64,000 nt of DNA. It comes from Anagrus nilaparvatae (Eukaryota; Arthropoda; Insecta; Hymenoptera; Mymaridae). The stretch is from positions 1,860,001-1,924,000 of the forward strand of contig JAKSXM010000132.1 of assembly GCA_022575985.1 (NCBI GenBank), in the 5' to 3' direction. The notes under the pieces are model-generated. The model ran no database searches. It was not told the origin of the DNA and saw nothing but the letters and a program-made list of their open reading frames with translations. This document shows positions 47,100 to 57,719 of the stretch, piece after piece. The position numbers were made by a program, and so were the translations under genes. The first letter of the stretch is position 1, and the number at the start of each line of letters is the position of its first letter.

Positions 47100-48900
47100 A
47101 CTTATTTTTCATATATGAGACCTATCAATTCGTAATTAGTAACTCCAAAAACTTATAGAATGAACTACAATATATTTTTTAAAACTTGTAACCCCTAATT
47201 TATTTAATTTATAATTCAAAACAAATTTTATTTGTTCAGAAGCAGTTCATCAAAGAATGTTAAATTTATTTTTATTCATTTTCCAACTCAAAACAAAGCA
47301 ATAAAATTCTGGTCATTCAATACATCTTATAAAACTAAATAAAATAAAAAAATACTATTAGCTCCGAAAAAAAAATCTTTAAAAAGATTTTACTTCTTTA
47401 TTTACAGCTGCCAATAACATGTTATATAGAAAAGAAGATTATTATAGTTAATAAATTCTTTTTCATTTTCAAAAAAAAAACAAAATTCTCTTTCTTTATT
47501 TAAGAAAAACTTTCACACCTGTAGAAGCTTTACAAAAATACACGTTTATGTCAAGGAAAAAGAAAAAAACAGAAAATTCTTTAGCTTTTTCTTAAACATT
47601 CTTTTCTCTATTTTTTTTTCTATCTCACTTATATTTTTTTTATATCACCGTAATCGTCGAGAAGGAAAATCTTGAGCATTTCTATCGTGGAAAATTTCAA
47701 TTATTCGCATCGTATGATTTCTTTTTTTTACTCTCTTTCATAATATACTGCTTTGGTACTTTTTTTTCAATAATATACGCTTTTTTTTACACTTTGTAAA
47801 AAATTATTATTATTATTATTTATTTTTATTATGACTTTTTTTATCTTTGTTTCGATTGACGTTACTCGCCTCGTTCTTTTGTGATTCTTTAAACGACACT
47901 CTTTAGTTTCGTCTTTTAAAGTTATTCTCTCAAAGTATTTTTTTTTTCGTACAAAAAAAATGAACTACCCATCAAAAAAACTTTTTTTTGTTGCTAATTT
48001 GGATATAGAAAATTTTTCTTATCGAAAACTTTTATCAACAAACTTTTCTTTTCTGATTTCATATAAAATTTTTTTTCCAATTCAAAAGAAACATTAAAAA
48101 ATTATTTTTTATGAATTAAAAAGTTTTTCATCATTTTTAACTGTTCTTAAGTCCTTTTTTTTATACATTTAATCCCTTTAAACAAGTTTATATCGACTTA
48201 AAAAAAAAGTTTGAATGATAATAACGATAAAAAGGATAAAAAAATTTTTTTTTAAATATATTTTTAGTAAGTAAGTAACTAAAAAGAATATTTCAATTTA
48301 TTAAATGCTTCGTTAGCGTGAATCACTAAAAAAGTTTATTACTTGGTAGTTTTCATAGAAAATAATTTTTGAAGAAAAAAAAGCTTAAATAAAATTAAAT
48401 TACAACTTTTTTTAATTGAGAGAATTTTTTTTCTGTGGTCAAAATATTCAATAAATTGTGGTTTTTAAAATAAAACTGTTTTGTTTACCCGTAATAATAT
48501 AAAACCAGTCAGCAATTATGTATAATAGAGCTTGAGAAATATAAGAGAGGCCTATAGTGTAACCATCAAAAGCTCTTTTCAACCTGTTGCTTTACTTTAT
48601 GTTGGATTCAAGCTTTTATATATGTATACAAAAACTATAGGATAATATGAAAAGGCGACGTTGTTGTTACGGAGTAAAATAGTCGATTGGACGTAGAAGG
48701 GCAGAAAATCAAGGATAACTTGAAATTTATGAAAATGATTGTTAGTTTTTTTTGTTCTATAGAATTTTTTTTATGCAAAGTAATAAGTTGAAAGGAAATT
48801 TTCTTGTTTGGTTTGAACAAGGAAAAAAATGGCTAATTTTGGATCGATTGTTTGATCAAAGAATATATTATTTGATTATAGTTTAATCTTTTTATCAGTT
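47100..48900. other. Gene-free AT-rich stretch
   Basis: Long T- and A-runs and an ATT microsatellite at about 47803-47822. No supported gene; the - strand frame 48820-48635 has no motif. Confidence 0.5.
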
Positions 48901-48907
48901 CGTTTAA

Positions 48908-49635
48908 GGTAATGTGGTAATTCAGAAATTTTTCGCTTTTCAAAATTTTTTTTTTTTATTTTCTGAAAGTATAACTATTTAAAAATATGGAAAAAAATTT
49001 TTAGAAAAATCGGAGCATTATAAGTACTATTTTTAAGCCTACTTTCAATAATTATTGTTAAGTCTTTTATGTGAAAAAATAACTTTAAACGAGTTTATCT
49101 CAAAACCATTTTTTTGTAACTTACTGACACGATTTCTCGGAATTCCGTGGACCGATTTTCTTAAAAAATTAACTGCATCTTTAAAATATGTATATTTATA
49201 ATGTGAACTAGGATCTAGCGAAAATTTTTAATTTTACTATATTTTTTATATGAAAAACTTTTAAAAAAAAGCGTTTTTTTTCAAAATTTTTTTCAAATGC
49301 TCGCCAATTATTTATTTGTGGTGCAAATTCTTAGATTCTAGTTCACATTATAACTTAACTCATAAATTTTAAGAATTTTCTTTTTTTTTGTGTTTCCGAC
49401 CATTCAGTCCGGAAAAATCACGTCAGTAATCAGCACACTTTTTTTTTACAAATAAACTTTAACACCTGTTATCAACCCTTTATAATTTAAATTGTTAATA
49501 AAATTAATTTTTTTTATAAACTATAAATATGTATTATTTAGCCCTAAAAAAATTGGTTTAATATATTCAATAGTTTGTCTACAAAAAAATCACAAAAAAC
49601 TGCTTTTTTTCGAACGTCTGAACTACCACATTACC
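48908..49635. mobile_element. Non-autonomous element flanked by TTAA, 728 bp
   Basis: Ends GGTAATGTGGTAATTCAG and the mirror of GGTAATGTGGTAGTTCAG are inverted repeats of about 19 bp, each flanked by TTAA (48904-48907, 49636-49639). TTAA duplications are typical of piggyBac and Kolobok transposases. The interior is AT-rich and non-coding. Confidence 0.8.
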
Positions 49636-50109
49636 TTAATTAAATTAAATTTTTTTATTGTCATTTGAAAATGAATTCTAAGAAAATAACATTCAATGCC
49701 CCTCAAGAGGAAAGTTAAAAACTTGTTTCGTATTATTTAAGTTAATTCAATTAATTTATTCAATTAAATTTCGTTGAAGATGTCGAACTTTATGAAATTA
49801 ACGTGATATCTTGTAAGTTACTAAACACTTTCAAAGCAAAAATTTAAAGCAGTAGTACCACTTTCAGTTTTTGAGTTCATTAAATTTAAATATGGTTTGA
49901 AAGATAAGATCACGATATCAAGTTACTATTAACAAATACATAAAAATTTAAAACCATGCCATGAATTTGTGTTTTTAAGGCCCCTAACTTGGAAAGCCAT
50001 TTATTCGATTTTACTAATTTATTTAACTACTTCAACTATTTTATTTAAATAGTGCCAAACCTTGTGCCAAACAGTTTATACTTAATTATCATTGGCAAAA
50101 ATCTTTTAA

Positions 50110-50603
50110 GGTGGCTCACGCAGTTTATAAAAAACGAATAATATGAACCAAAAGTTACTGGAGATGAAGATAATTAAAAAACAAACTCATTGAGCCCAAA
50201 CAATACAAAGGTTAAACTAAGAAAGAAATAGTTAATTGAAAATTGCTAAAATTAACACGCGTTCTTATGGGAGTTGATATTGTTTTACTTCGTACTCATT
50301 CAATAACGAATCTTTTTAGATAAAATTGTACACATGTCTTATTTAACAAAAATAGAAACTTTTCCAAGAAAAAAATACAATAGTTGCCGATCAAATTATA
50401 AACACATAATTTTACTCGCGAAAAAATATTTTGTATTTTAAAAATTTTGTTTACGCCGCACTCATTATATAAGAAAATACATTATTATTAATAATAACTT
50501 CTAAATATTCATGTCTATAAAATAAATAATAAAATTTAATTAATTAGTTATGTCCCCCTCTGATGTCACCCTAAAATATACGGACCTAAAACCGTGAGCC
50601 ACC
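50110..50603. mobile_element. Second non-autonomous element flanked by TTAA, 494 bp
   Basis: GGTGGCTCACG at 50110 is mirrored by CGTGAGCCACC ending at 50603, with TTAA at 50106-50109 and 50604-50607. It shares the TTAA-GGT start with the 728-bp element 470 bp upstream, so both may depend on a related TTAA-type transposase. Non-coding. Confidence 0.8.
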
Positions 50604-50898
50604 TTAAATGTTAAAATTGGGAAATTTATTTTAAATTTAAATTCGGTTTCGGAAACCCAATTCTGATTCTACGCTGAGAAAAATCCGCTTTGCGGCATAG
50701 CTGCACAAAATCAAAAAAAAAGTTCAATTTCATGATTAACTGTAAAGTTACCGATTCAATTTAAAAAGTTTCAAACAATATTACTTTATGTCTTTCAAAG
50801 CCGTTGAATTTAAATCTGAAAACGATAACGTAATTTAGAAATTTAAGTAACAAAAACGATTTTTGTGAGTGAATTTAAGATTTCATTATTTATTGCAA

Positions 50899-50927
50899 CG
50901 TTTCGTTCTCCATGAAATCATTATCAG
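50899..50927 (-). ncRNA. Hammerhead-ribozyme-like motif, degenerate (left arm, outer palindrome)
   Basis: On the - strand CTGATAATGATTTCATGGAG then AACGAAACGTTGCAATAAA. CTGATAA takes the place of CTGATGA, followed by a weak stem II and GAAAC. The downstream GAAACGTTGCAATAAA resembles hammerhead-bearing terminal repeats of Penelope-like elements. The core G is mutated, so self-cleavage is unlikely here. Confidence 0.35.
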
Positions 50928-51020
50928 AAAAATCCTAGAATTTATTGCATAGTTTTTTACGAAAATTTCATGTAATTTATTTGGAACCTTTTAATTATTT
51001 ATTTATAACTTTTTTAACTA

Positions 51021-52061
51021 CACGGCCAGGCTGCTTTGCTTGAAAATTCAAGCAATAAATAAACCTGCTTGAAATTTCAAGCAATCAATTAAATCAGATA
51101 AAAATACCGTAGAAAAGTTTAAATTTTATTCCCCTCCCTTTTTTTGAGAAAAAAATTTGGATTACCTGCTGTTATACCTAATTGCCTATTTCTTTTATTT
51201 TTTAGTTATATCTGCTTTGTTACTGCTTTTACTTTATCCAAAGAGAATGCGGGGTAGGTAAATTAAGAAACAGAGTCGCATGTTTAAAAATAAATTCAAT
51301 ATTGATGTTTAGAGAAAAACTAAATTTTCAAAGCATATATAGAATAAATTAATTGTCAAAAAAGTATATTAAAAAAATTTCTTATTTTTTAAAAATAATT
51401 TCTGTTTCATTAAATGCGTATAAATTTGTAATTTTATAAATCAATATTGAATTTTTTTTTAACATGACTGTTTCATCTTAATATAGCTAACCCCCCCCCC
51501 CCCACCATTCCCTTAGGATAACATAAAAGCAGTAACGAAGCAGAAATTTATATAACTCAAAAATAAAAGAAATACACTGAAAAAAAAATCCGCTTGCCGC
51601 AAGCGGAATTATTCCGCTTGCGGCAAGCGGACAATCCGCTTACGGCAAGCGGAATTCCGCTTGTGGCTAGCGGAATTTTTTTTTCTTTGCAAACAATTGC
51701 AAATGACTTGAAACGTAAAGAAAATTAAAAAAAAAACATTTTTTCTTTTCTTTTTCCAAAATTTTCTCAAATCTCGGCATACCGATATACGCATATCCCA
51801 AGTAAGCGGGAAAAAATTTTTTTTTAATTTTCTTTACGTTTCAAGTCATTTGCAATCGTTTGACGAGAAAAAAAATTCCGCTTGCCGCAAGCGGATTTTT
51901 TTTTCAGTGTAGGCAATTAGGTATAACAGCAGGTAATCCAAATTTTTTTTCTCAAATAACTCTTAAAAAAAGGGAGGGGAATAAAATTTAAGCTTTCCTA
52001 CGATATTTTTTATCTGATTTAATTGATTGCTTGAATTTTCAAGCAAAGCAGCCTGGCCGTG
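51021..52061. mobile_element. MITE with CACGGCCAGGC termini and TA duplication, copy 2
   Basis: Same ends as the copy at 8736-9783, flanked by TA (51019-51020, 52062-52063). Here the arms are longer inverse copies (about 51021-51250 and 51912-52061, plus 51497-51574): TTGGATTACCTGCTGTTATA on the left and its mirror on the right. The right arm is interrupted by the 335-bp element at 51575-51909. A poly-C run lies at about 51490-51503. Confidence 0.85.
51575..51909. mobile_element. Nested 335-bp element, CACTGAAAAAAAAATCCGC ends, TA duplication
   Basis: CACTGAAAAAAAAATCCGCT at the left is mirrored by GCGGATTTTTTTTTCAGTG at the right, with TA at 51573-51574 and 51910-51911. Near the left end CCGCTTGCCGCAAGCGG-type units are repeated four times. 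Inner arms (ATTTGCAAT..., CTTGAAACGTAAAG and mirror) form a second inverted repeat. Removing it and one TA restores exactly the mirror of the host MITE's left arm at about 51175-51200. A - strand frame at 51794-51609 reads the repeats and is not a gene. Confidence 0.9.
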
Positions 52062-52067
52062 TATTAT

Positions 52068-52565
52068 GAGCAAAACTATATAATTTTTCTTTTAAAAATC
52101 TTTAACGTTCCACACTTAATTGAGGCCTCATCAGAAATAAAACTTTCCATACTTTTAATGATTTCAAATCTGAAGTAGAAAGCAGGATTTAGGCTATTTG
52201 CAGCTGCCAAAAAGTTTTATCTAGCAAATATTTATCTTCTTCAAGCTCAAAAGATTGAAAAAAACGTAAAACCTAACCTTTTTGCTCTTGTAAAATATGC
52301 GCGCAGCGGTACAATACAAAAAAAAATTTATTTTAATTTTCTACGTTTCAAGTCAGATTTCTGCCACAATCAGAATTCCGCAAAACGCAATTTTTTTCCA
52401 TGTTGATAGCTTCTAATATACTAAATCCTGCTTAACAACCTCAGATTTAAATACAGTAACAGCAAGTAAAAAGTTTAATTTCTGATGAGGCCTCAATTAG
52501 GTTCGAAACGTTAAAGATTAAAAAAAGAAATTTATACAGCTTTACTGGAGTGGTACTTGTATGCA
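52068..52565. mobile_element. Middle palindrome with hammerhead-like arms
   Basis: The left arm (about 52068-52215) mirrors the right arm (about 52415-52565), sharing ATCTTTAACGTT, AATTGAGGCCTCATCAGAAA and GCAGGATTTAG. The spacer (52320-52410) holds debris similar to the 335-bp family (TTTCTACGTTTCAAGTCA, ATTCCGCAAAACGC). Both arms carry an outward CTGATGA-GGCCTC... motif (52106-52134 on -, 52482-52509 on +). Confidence 0.65.
52482..52509 (+). ncRNA. Hammerhead-ribozyme-like core, best preserved copy
   Basis: CTGATGA (52482-52488) is followed by a possible stem II GGCCT-CAATT-AGGTT, one C, then GAAAC (52505-52509). CUGAUGA, a stem II hairpin and GAAA in this order are the catalytic core of hammerhead ribozymes; variants of this kind are known in Penelope-like retroelements. 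Stem II has G-U pairs and one extra base. Stem III and the cleavage site were not convincingly placed, so activity is not claimed. The mirror copy on the left arm (52134-52106, -) keeps CTGATGA but has GGAAC instead of CGAAAC. Confidence 0.45.
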
Positions 52566-52667
52566 TATTTAAAAAATTAAATTACAAATTGTTACATAGT
52601 TTTTTGAAAAAATTCAACAAATAATGGAATTTTTCTAAAAGAATACGTAATAAATACTAGGGTTTTT

Positions 52668-52695
52668 CTGATAACGATTTCATGGAGACCAAAAC
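52668..52695 (+). ncRNA. Hammerhead-like motif, degenerate (right arm, outer palindrome)
   Basis: CTGATAACGATTTCATGGAG then ACCAAAACGT, the mirror partner of the motif at 50899-50927 with two core changes (CTGATAA, CAAAAC). Confidence 0.35.
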
Positions 52696-52889
52696 GTGTC
52701 ATTAATAAAGAAACCTTAAATTCACTCGAAAAAATCGCTTTTGTTATTTAAATTTCTAAACTTCGGTATCGTTTTCCGATTTAAATTCAACTGCCTTACA
52801 AGACGTAAAGTAATATTGTTTGAAACTTTTTAAATTGAATTGGTAACTTTACAGCTAGTCTTAAAATTCAACTTTTTTCTCTAGTTTCA

Positions 52890-55800
52890 GTAGAGATATA
52901 AGAAAGTTAAATCAACCTGTACGTACCGTGTAACTTATTATCAGATATAGTTTATTGAACTTAATTTAAAATATTAAGTTGTGCTGTCAAATCGTCTAAT
53001 TTGAACGTAAAAATCTGACGTATTTATAATAAACTTTTTTCTCAAAGAAACGTATAAGCTAAAGTAAATTGATCTAGTAAAGTTTTTTTTCTTTTAGCTT
53101 AAAGCTACAATTTTTTTCTTTAAATAGTTAATAAAAAGTAAATTGGTTAGAGAAAAGTTGAAAGTTTGAAGGATATCTTAATTTAAAAAAAAAATTACTG
53201 TGGTTTTTAGTAGTAAAAATTAAGAGTATTGATCTTATAAGCTTCGGGCTAAATAAAGACCTTTATATAACTAAAGATTTTGATGACATTTTCTAAAAGT
53301 TTAAATACTAGACCAACTCTAAAGGTCAGTATATAGAATAAGGTAAAATTAATACCCATGTCAGTCAATCTTTCATGATATTCAATTGAAATAAATTGAA
53401 TGCGTATTTAATATGGACAGAACTAGTTTTAGAGAGAAAATGACAATTAAAAGTTTGCTACTACGACAATATATATCTTTTGATATACATCGAGTAGTGA
53501 AATTGATCTTGTAATATCAACGCTAATGTTGGAATATTTTTTCCAGAGAATATGAGAGATTGACAAATTTTTTAAAATTTATCATTCAAAAAAGTGACAT
53601 TTTTATAAAAATTGCACTTTTTATCTGACTTTTTATAATAATCCTATTTATATTTCTAATACATAGTTTAAAAACTTGTTAATATTTAATATTTTTAAAT
53701 TTTTAATTAAAATTTCTAGATGAGGTTAGGAATTTTTTTTCTTTACAAAGGCCAATATTGACAACCACTCAAAATTGGAATATAGTTATTATTGCCTGCT
53801 AGTAAAGAAAAAAATATAAAATTAAGCTGATTTACAGTGTTCAAATAATGAAAGATGAATGTGGTTAAGATGTTAAGAGGGTATTATTTTTTAGTAGGGT
53901 AGAAGTGGTGGTTTTTGTCACCCTTAAGGCAGTTCTATATTGAACTATGGATATTTTAAAATATTATACAAATATATGGCTAAAAAGTTTTTGACAAAAG
54001 TAATTATTCATTAAAATATATTGAGCCGAAGAAAATAAAATAGGCAGTTTAACATTTCTCCTTTATTGAAATTAAATATAATGAGAAATAAATACCTATT
54101 GATACATTAATACATTTTATGATGATTAAAATAGCATAAAATATTTTTAAATACTTGACTTCGCAAAAAAAAAGTAAAAAAATTAACTTTCATCATGTTT
54201 TTTCGATTTTTTAAATTTTGGGGGTAGTCTTCACCCTTTACAATTAGTCCATATATTCTAATTTTGGTCAATTATAAAAAAATCGCAATATCTTCTTAAT
54301 CCATCATCAAAAAGTAATATATATTTGACCATATTAGCTTTACTTTCGAAATTTTGCACAAAAAAACCCTAAAATGGGGTAGTTTTTGCTAACTTAAGGG
54401 TGTTTTCCTATTTTCTAGCCCTACTGGACACCGGATTCGGATTCAGCAAGCCAAATAACTTATAGTAGAGCAAATCTTAGCCTCTGTCAACAGGTTTTGA
54501 CCCCCTCCCCCCCGCATTTTGACTAAAATTAGATTTATAGGTTGGTATCAATTATAGGGATTTCCGTATTTTGCATTCACTTATATACGAGATATAGTAC
54601 TAGTGTATGCTAATGCCAACCCTTAATTTCTTTTTGTCATTTGACTCCGAAAATGCCACATCCAGCAGCCAAAGACTGTGTACCAAGGGGAGCGGGCTAG
54701 TGACCTACCTCCCTCCTCCTACTAACTCTTGAACTGTAAAACTAAATCCAAGAAATCTTTCTTTTTCCTTCATAAATTTATGTAAATAAATTTTTTTCAT
54801 TTCAATTTTTTAAACGTATTAAAAATAATTATATTTCAAGTTCCTCTTTTTTTCTCGTAATAAAAATCAGATATGAAAAATTACGAACCTTTTCTTACTC
54901 TCAAAATATCTAAGAAGAAAAAATCAAATCTTTATTACAAAGATAATAATTTCTATTATAAATCACAAATTAAATTAAAATATAATATAAAAAAATTTTT
55001 TTACATAAAAAAAAAAAAAGAAAATTTTGTAAGAAAAATGAATAATATAAAATAATTCGTTATAAAGTTAATGTACATAGTGATGATGCCTTGATATAAT
55101 AACAATAACATGCATAAATTTTCTTCATTTTTTTTTTACTATACTTTTAGATAATCAAAGTTTTTTCATCAACGTAATCTATATTTTTTTTTTACTTTTC
55201 TCTCACTTTTCTTCTTATGCTATTTTTTTAAAATTTATTCGTAAAAGTAAAATTTACATATTATTTTCGTATAGATAATAATACAAGTAAAATATATATA
55301 TGACGAAAAATTATTTTCAAAGTATAGGCTGATTAATAATTTTTTTTATATCTTTCGTAAGGAAATCAGATGTAAATTAATTTATAAAATAGTTACTTGA
55401 TCTACTTTCTACTTTAAGTGATTTGTATTGATCTTCTTTTATTAAGTCCGGCCCTTCCTCGTCTCCAAAAGCATATTAGAGTTGTGAAACGGCGATGTTT
55501 ATAACTTTAAGTCTGACTTGAATTGAAAATCAAATTAATTTTTATCTACTTTAATAACTATTTTAACAATTCAAATTTTTAAAACAAAGGATAGATTAGT
55601 ATTATTTGTGTTTTCAATGCAAGCCGGACCTAAAGTTATAAAAATCTAATTTTTTTTCAGACTGGAAAAGGGCAATAAAATACTTGGCATTAAAAATACG
55701 TATTTAAGTTCCGAGCGGAATTTTCCGGAAAAATGGGTAAAATTTTGAGAAATCGAAGGACCGATATTAAATGAACCCATAAAGTGCTGATTCCAAAATA

Positions 55801-57045
55801 TTTTGCTGAATTTCGGAATCGAAATCATATTGAAGAATCCTTAAAAACAATTATTTTTAATTAGAGGGTTACTTGTTTAAATATTTTCTACTCAATTATA
55901 TTTCATAATTTTAATAACATGTACCAAAATAACACGCAGCTTTTTTTTCATTAAAGCTTCAAAACTTTCGAGAAACTCTCTAAAGATATTTAAGCTTTTA
56001 CATAGAGTATCCTGTAACTTTTTAGGAATTCAAGGAATTTACGTTTATTACTGCAACAGATTTAGTTTGAAAATACTATGCAGTTAATTAATCCAATTTG
56101 TATAATAGAAAGAAGAAAAAATTCATTTAATTTTAACATAATTTTAGAAGAATTTTAAAATTTTCCAAATATTAAATTTCAATCGATAAAACTTTATTTT
56201 CATTTAAAATTCATGGAAAATATTTTCTATATCAAAAAACCTCACAATATATTATTGTTGTTTTATAAACATATGGTCATCAGGTATAGGATCAAATAAT
56301 TTCGCATGCATCGAAATACAAAAAAAGGCGAATTTTAAAGAGAAATTTTGTTGAGAATAGAAAATTTTATGAAATATATTATAGAAAAAGAGTATATTCG
56401 TTACACGTAGGAGATAATATTTTATATGAATATTATATTTCATTTTTGTTAAAATATATATAGTCAACTTTATTTAATAATAATAATAATAATACTTTCA
56501 TTAAAAAATATCTCTATGTTCAAAAAAGTCTCATTATTTTATTTTTTATTTTAATAAAAAATATTCTTTTGTGTGACATAATATTATTATTATTTATTCA
56601 TAATTGTACTTTCATGTAAAAATGTAATAAACTTTTAATTATGCTTCGAGTGCAATAAATCTTTATTAAATTTTATAATATGAGTTAGAAAGTTACTCAT
56701 GGATTTTTTATGACCCTTGGAAAGAATAGAAGACCTCGCGAGTTTTTGGATTTTTGCAGGGCAGGCCTTGCAGTTTTGTAACACGTCATTCCAGAATTAA
56801 AATACAAAATTGAGCAATTTACGAAATTATGTAATGTTTTTATTGTTCTTCTTATAATCTCTAGAAATCATCTTACTTGCGAGAAAAATATTCATATCAA
56901 AAATTTATTATGAAAAAATATCGCATCAACACTGTTTTCATTTTTATAATAAAAAACAGTATTTTTTTGTGCGTATTACCATTTGAAGACAGTTTAATAA
57001 TAAAACCTTCTCGCAATTAAAATGATTTTTACAAGCTATATATAA
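52890..57045. other. Gene-free AT-rich stretch
   Basis: No supported gene. Includes one satellite-like monomer (54.36-54.53 kb), a C-run near 54504 and a TAA microsatellite at about 56475-56492. Open frames at 54873-55055, 55828-55646 and 56467-56252 have no recognisable content. Confidence 0.5.
54360..54530 (-). repeat. Inverted, diverged satellite-like monomer
   Basis: GGGGTAGTTTTTGCTAACTT, AAGGGTGTTTTCCTATTTTC, CTAGCCCTACTGGA and CAGCAAGCCAAATAAC follow the reverse block order of the 12.6-kb monomers. Confidence 0.5.
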
Positions 57046-57054
57046 GGTCGCTCT

Positions 57055-57400
57055 TAATCAGGGTTGCCTCTCGGTTTGGAAAACTGGAAAGTCAGGGGTT
57101 TTAATTTTGTTTATGGAATGTCTAGAAAAATATTAATTAAATATTGCTAATAATTTTTATTTTCTGAAATAATATGTAGATATTTTTAGGAATTTATTAT
57201 TGAATAATATTTTATTCATTTCTGCTTAACTTTAGTCTTGAAAGTCAAGAAAAATTAAAAAAAAAAGTAAGGGAAATTTATTATTTTTTGGGCTGTAAAC
57301 TCAGAGATTTTGAGTTAATAAAAATTGTGGCAACATAGTTAATTCATTAGTGAGCGGCCAAATGCTCTATCCACTTAATCGATAATAGGGACAAAAAACA
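57055..57400 (-). repeat. Possible SINE with tRNA-like head
   Basis: Read on the - strand from 57400: GATTAAGTGGATAGAGCATT and TGGCCGCTCACTAA resemble a tRNA D-arm and anticodon arm. Next comes GTTGCCACAATTTT, an AT-rich body with TTTCCCTTAC and TGACTTTCCAGTTTTCC, and finally GAGGCAACCCTGATTAAG. The body alone is bounded by GTTGCC/GGCAAC and may instead be a DNA MITE. No tail or duplication was found. Confidence 0.35.
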
Positions 57401-57535
57401 TGTCGTGAAAGTCGCTTAATTTTATGAAATAAAAAAGTACTCATGAAACCAAAATCATAAGTTATAGTATTGGTAAGGGTTCAAAATCATTATTAAAAAC
57501 AATACTTTTTCCATGAATAAAATTATTTTTCTGTA

Positions 57536-57712
57536 CTGCGGCTCGAAAGTACGTATTTCCCGGACGCTGAAAAAGCCGCAGAAAAGGTTTGTACAATCCT
57601 CGGCCATAAACAAAGAATGACCCAAATCACAGTTTACCATCCTCGGCTGCGCCTCAGAAGGTAATTTACGTGCGATTTGGGCCATTGTTTATTTTTCTGC
57701 TCTAGGATTGTA
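57536..57712. repeat. Two adjacent hairpins, one shared with the 44-kb MITE
   Basis: CTGCGGCT/AGCCGCAG form a first stem (57536-57580). Then TACAATCCTCGGCCATAAAC is mirrored by GTTTATTTTTCTGCTCTAGG and ATTGTA (57591-57712), a ~50-bp stem with a CpG-rich loop (CTCGGCTGCGCCTCAG). CCATAAACAAAGAATG in this stem matches CCATAAATAAAGAATG in the hairpin at 44085-44150. The - strand frame 57685-57455 crosses the hairpin and is not a gene. Confidence 0.6.
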
Positions 57713-57719
57713 ATATACT

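Larger units (their letters stand above)
50713..52878. mobile_element. Outer palindrome of a nested complex, hammerhead-like arms
   Basis: The left arm (50713 to about 50990) is mirrored by the right arm (about 52605-52878): shared blocks TGTAAAGTTACC, AGTTTCAAACAATATTACTT, TTCATGGAGA, TTTTTCTGATAA. Between them sit the MITE at 51021-52061 and a second palindrome at 52068-52565. Each arm carries an outward-reading hammerhead-like core (50899-50927 on -, 52668-52695 on +). At 50672 a CGCTGAGAAAAATCCGCTTT sequence resembles the end of the nested 335-bp family. Ends and target duplication of this outer unit were not resolved. Confidence 0.7.

Noticed and set aside
57455..57685. 76-codon - strand frame with Cys residues
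   Set aside because: It reads through the 57.6-kb hairpin; the Cys codons derive from the stem and loop.
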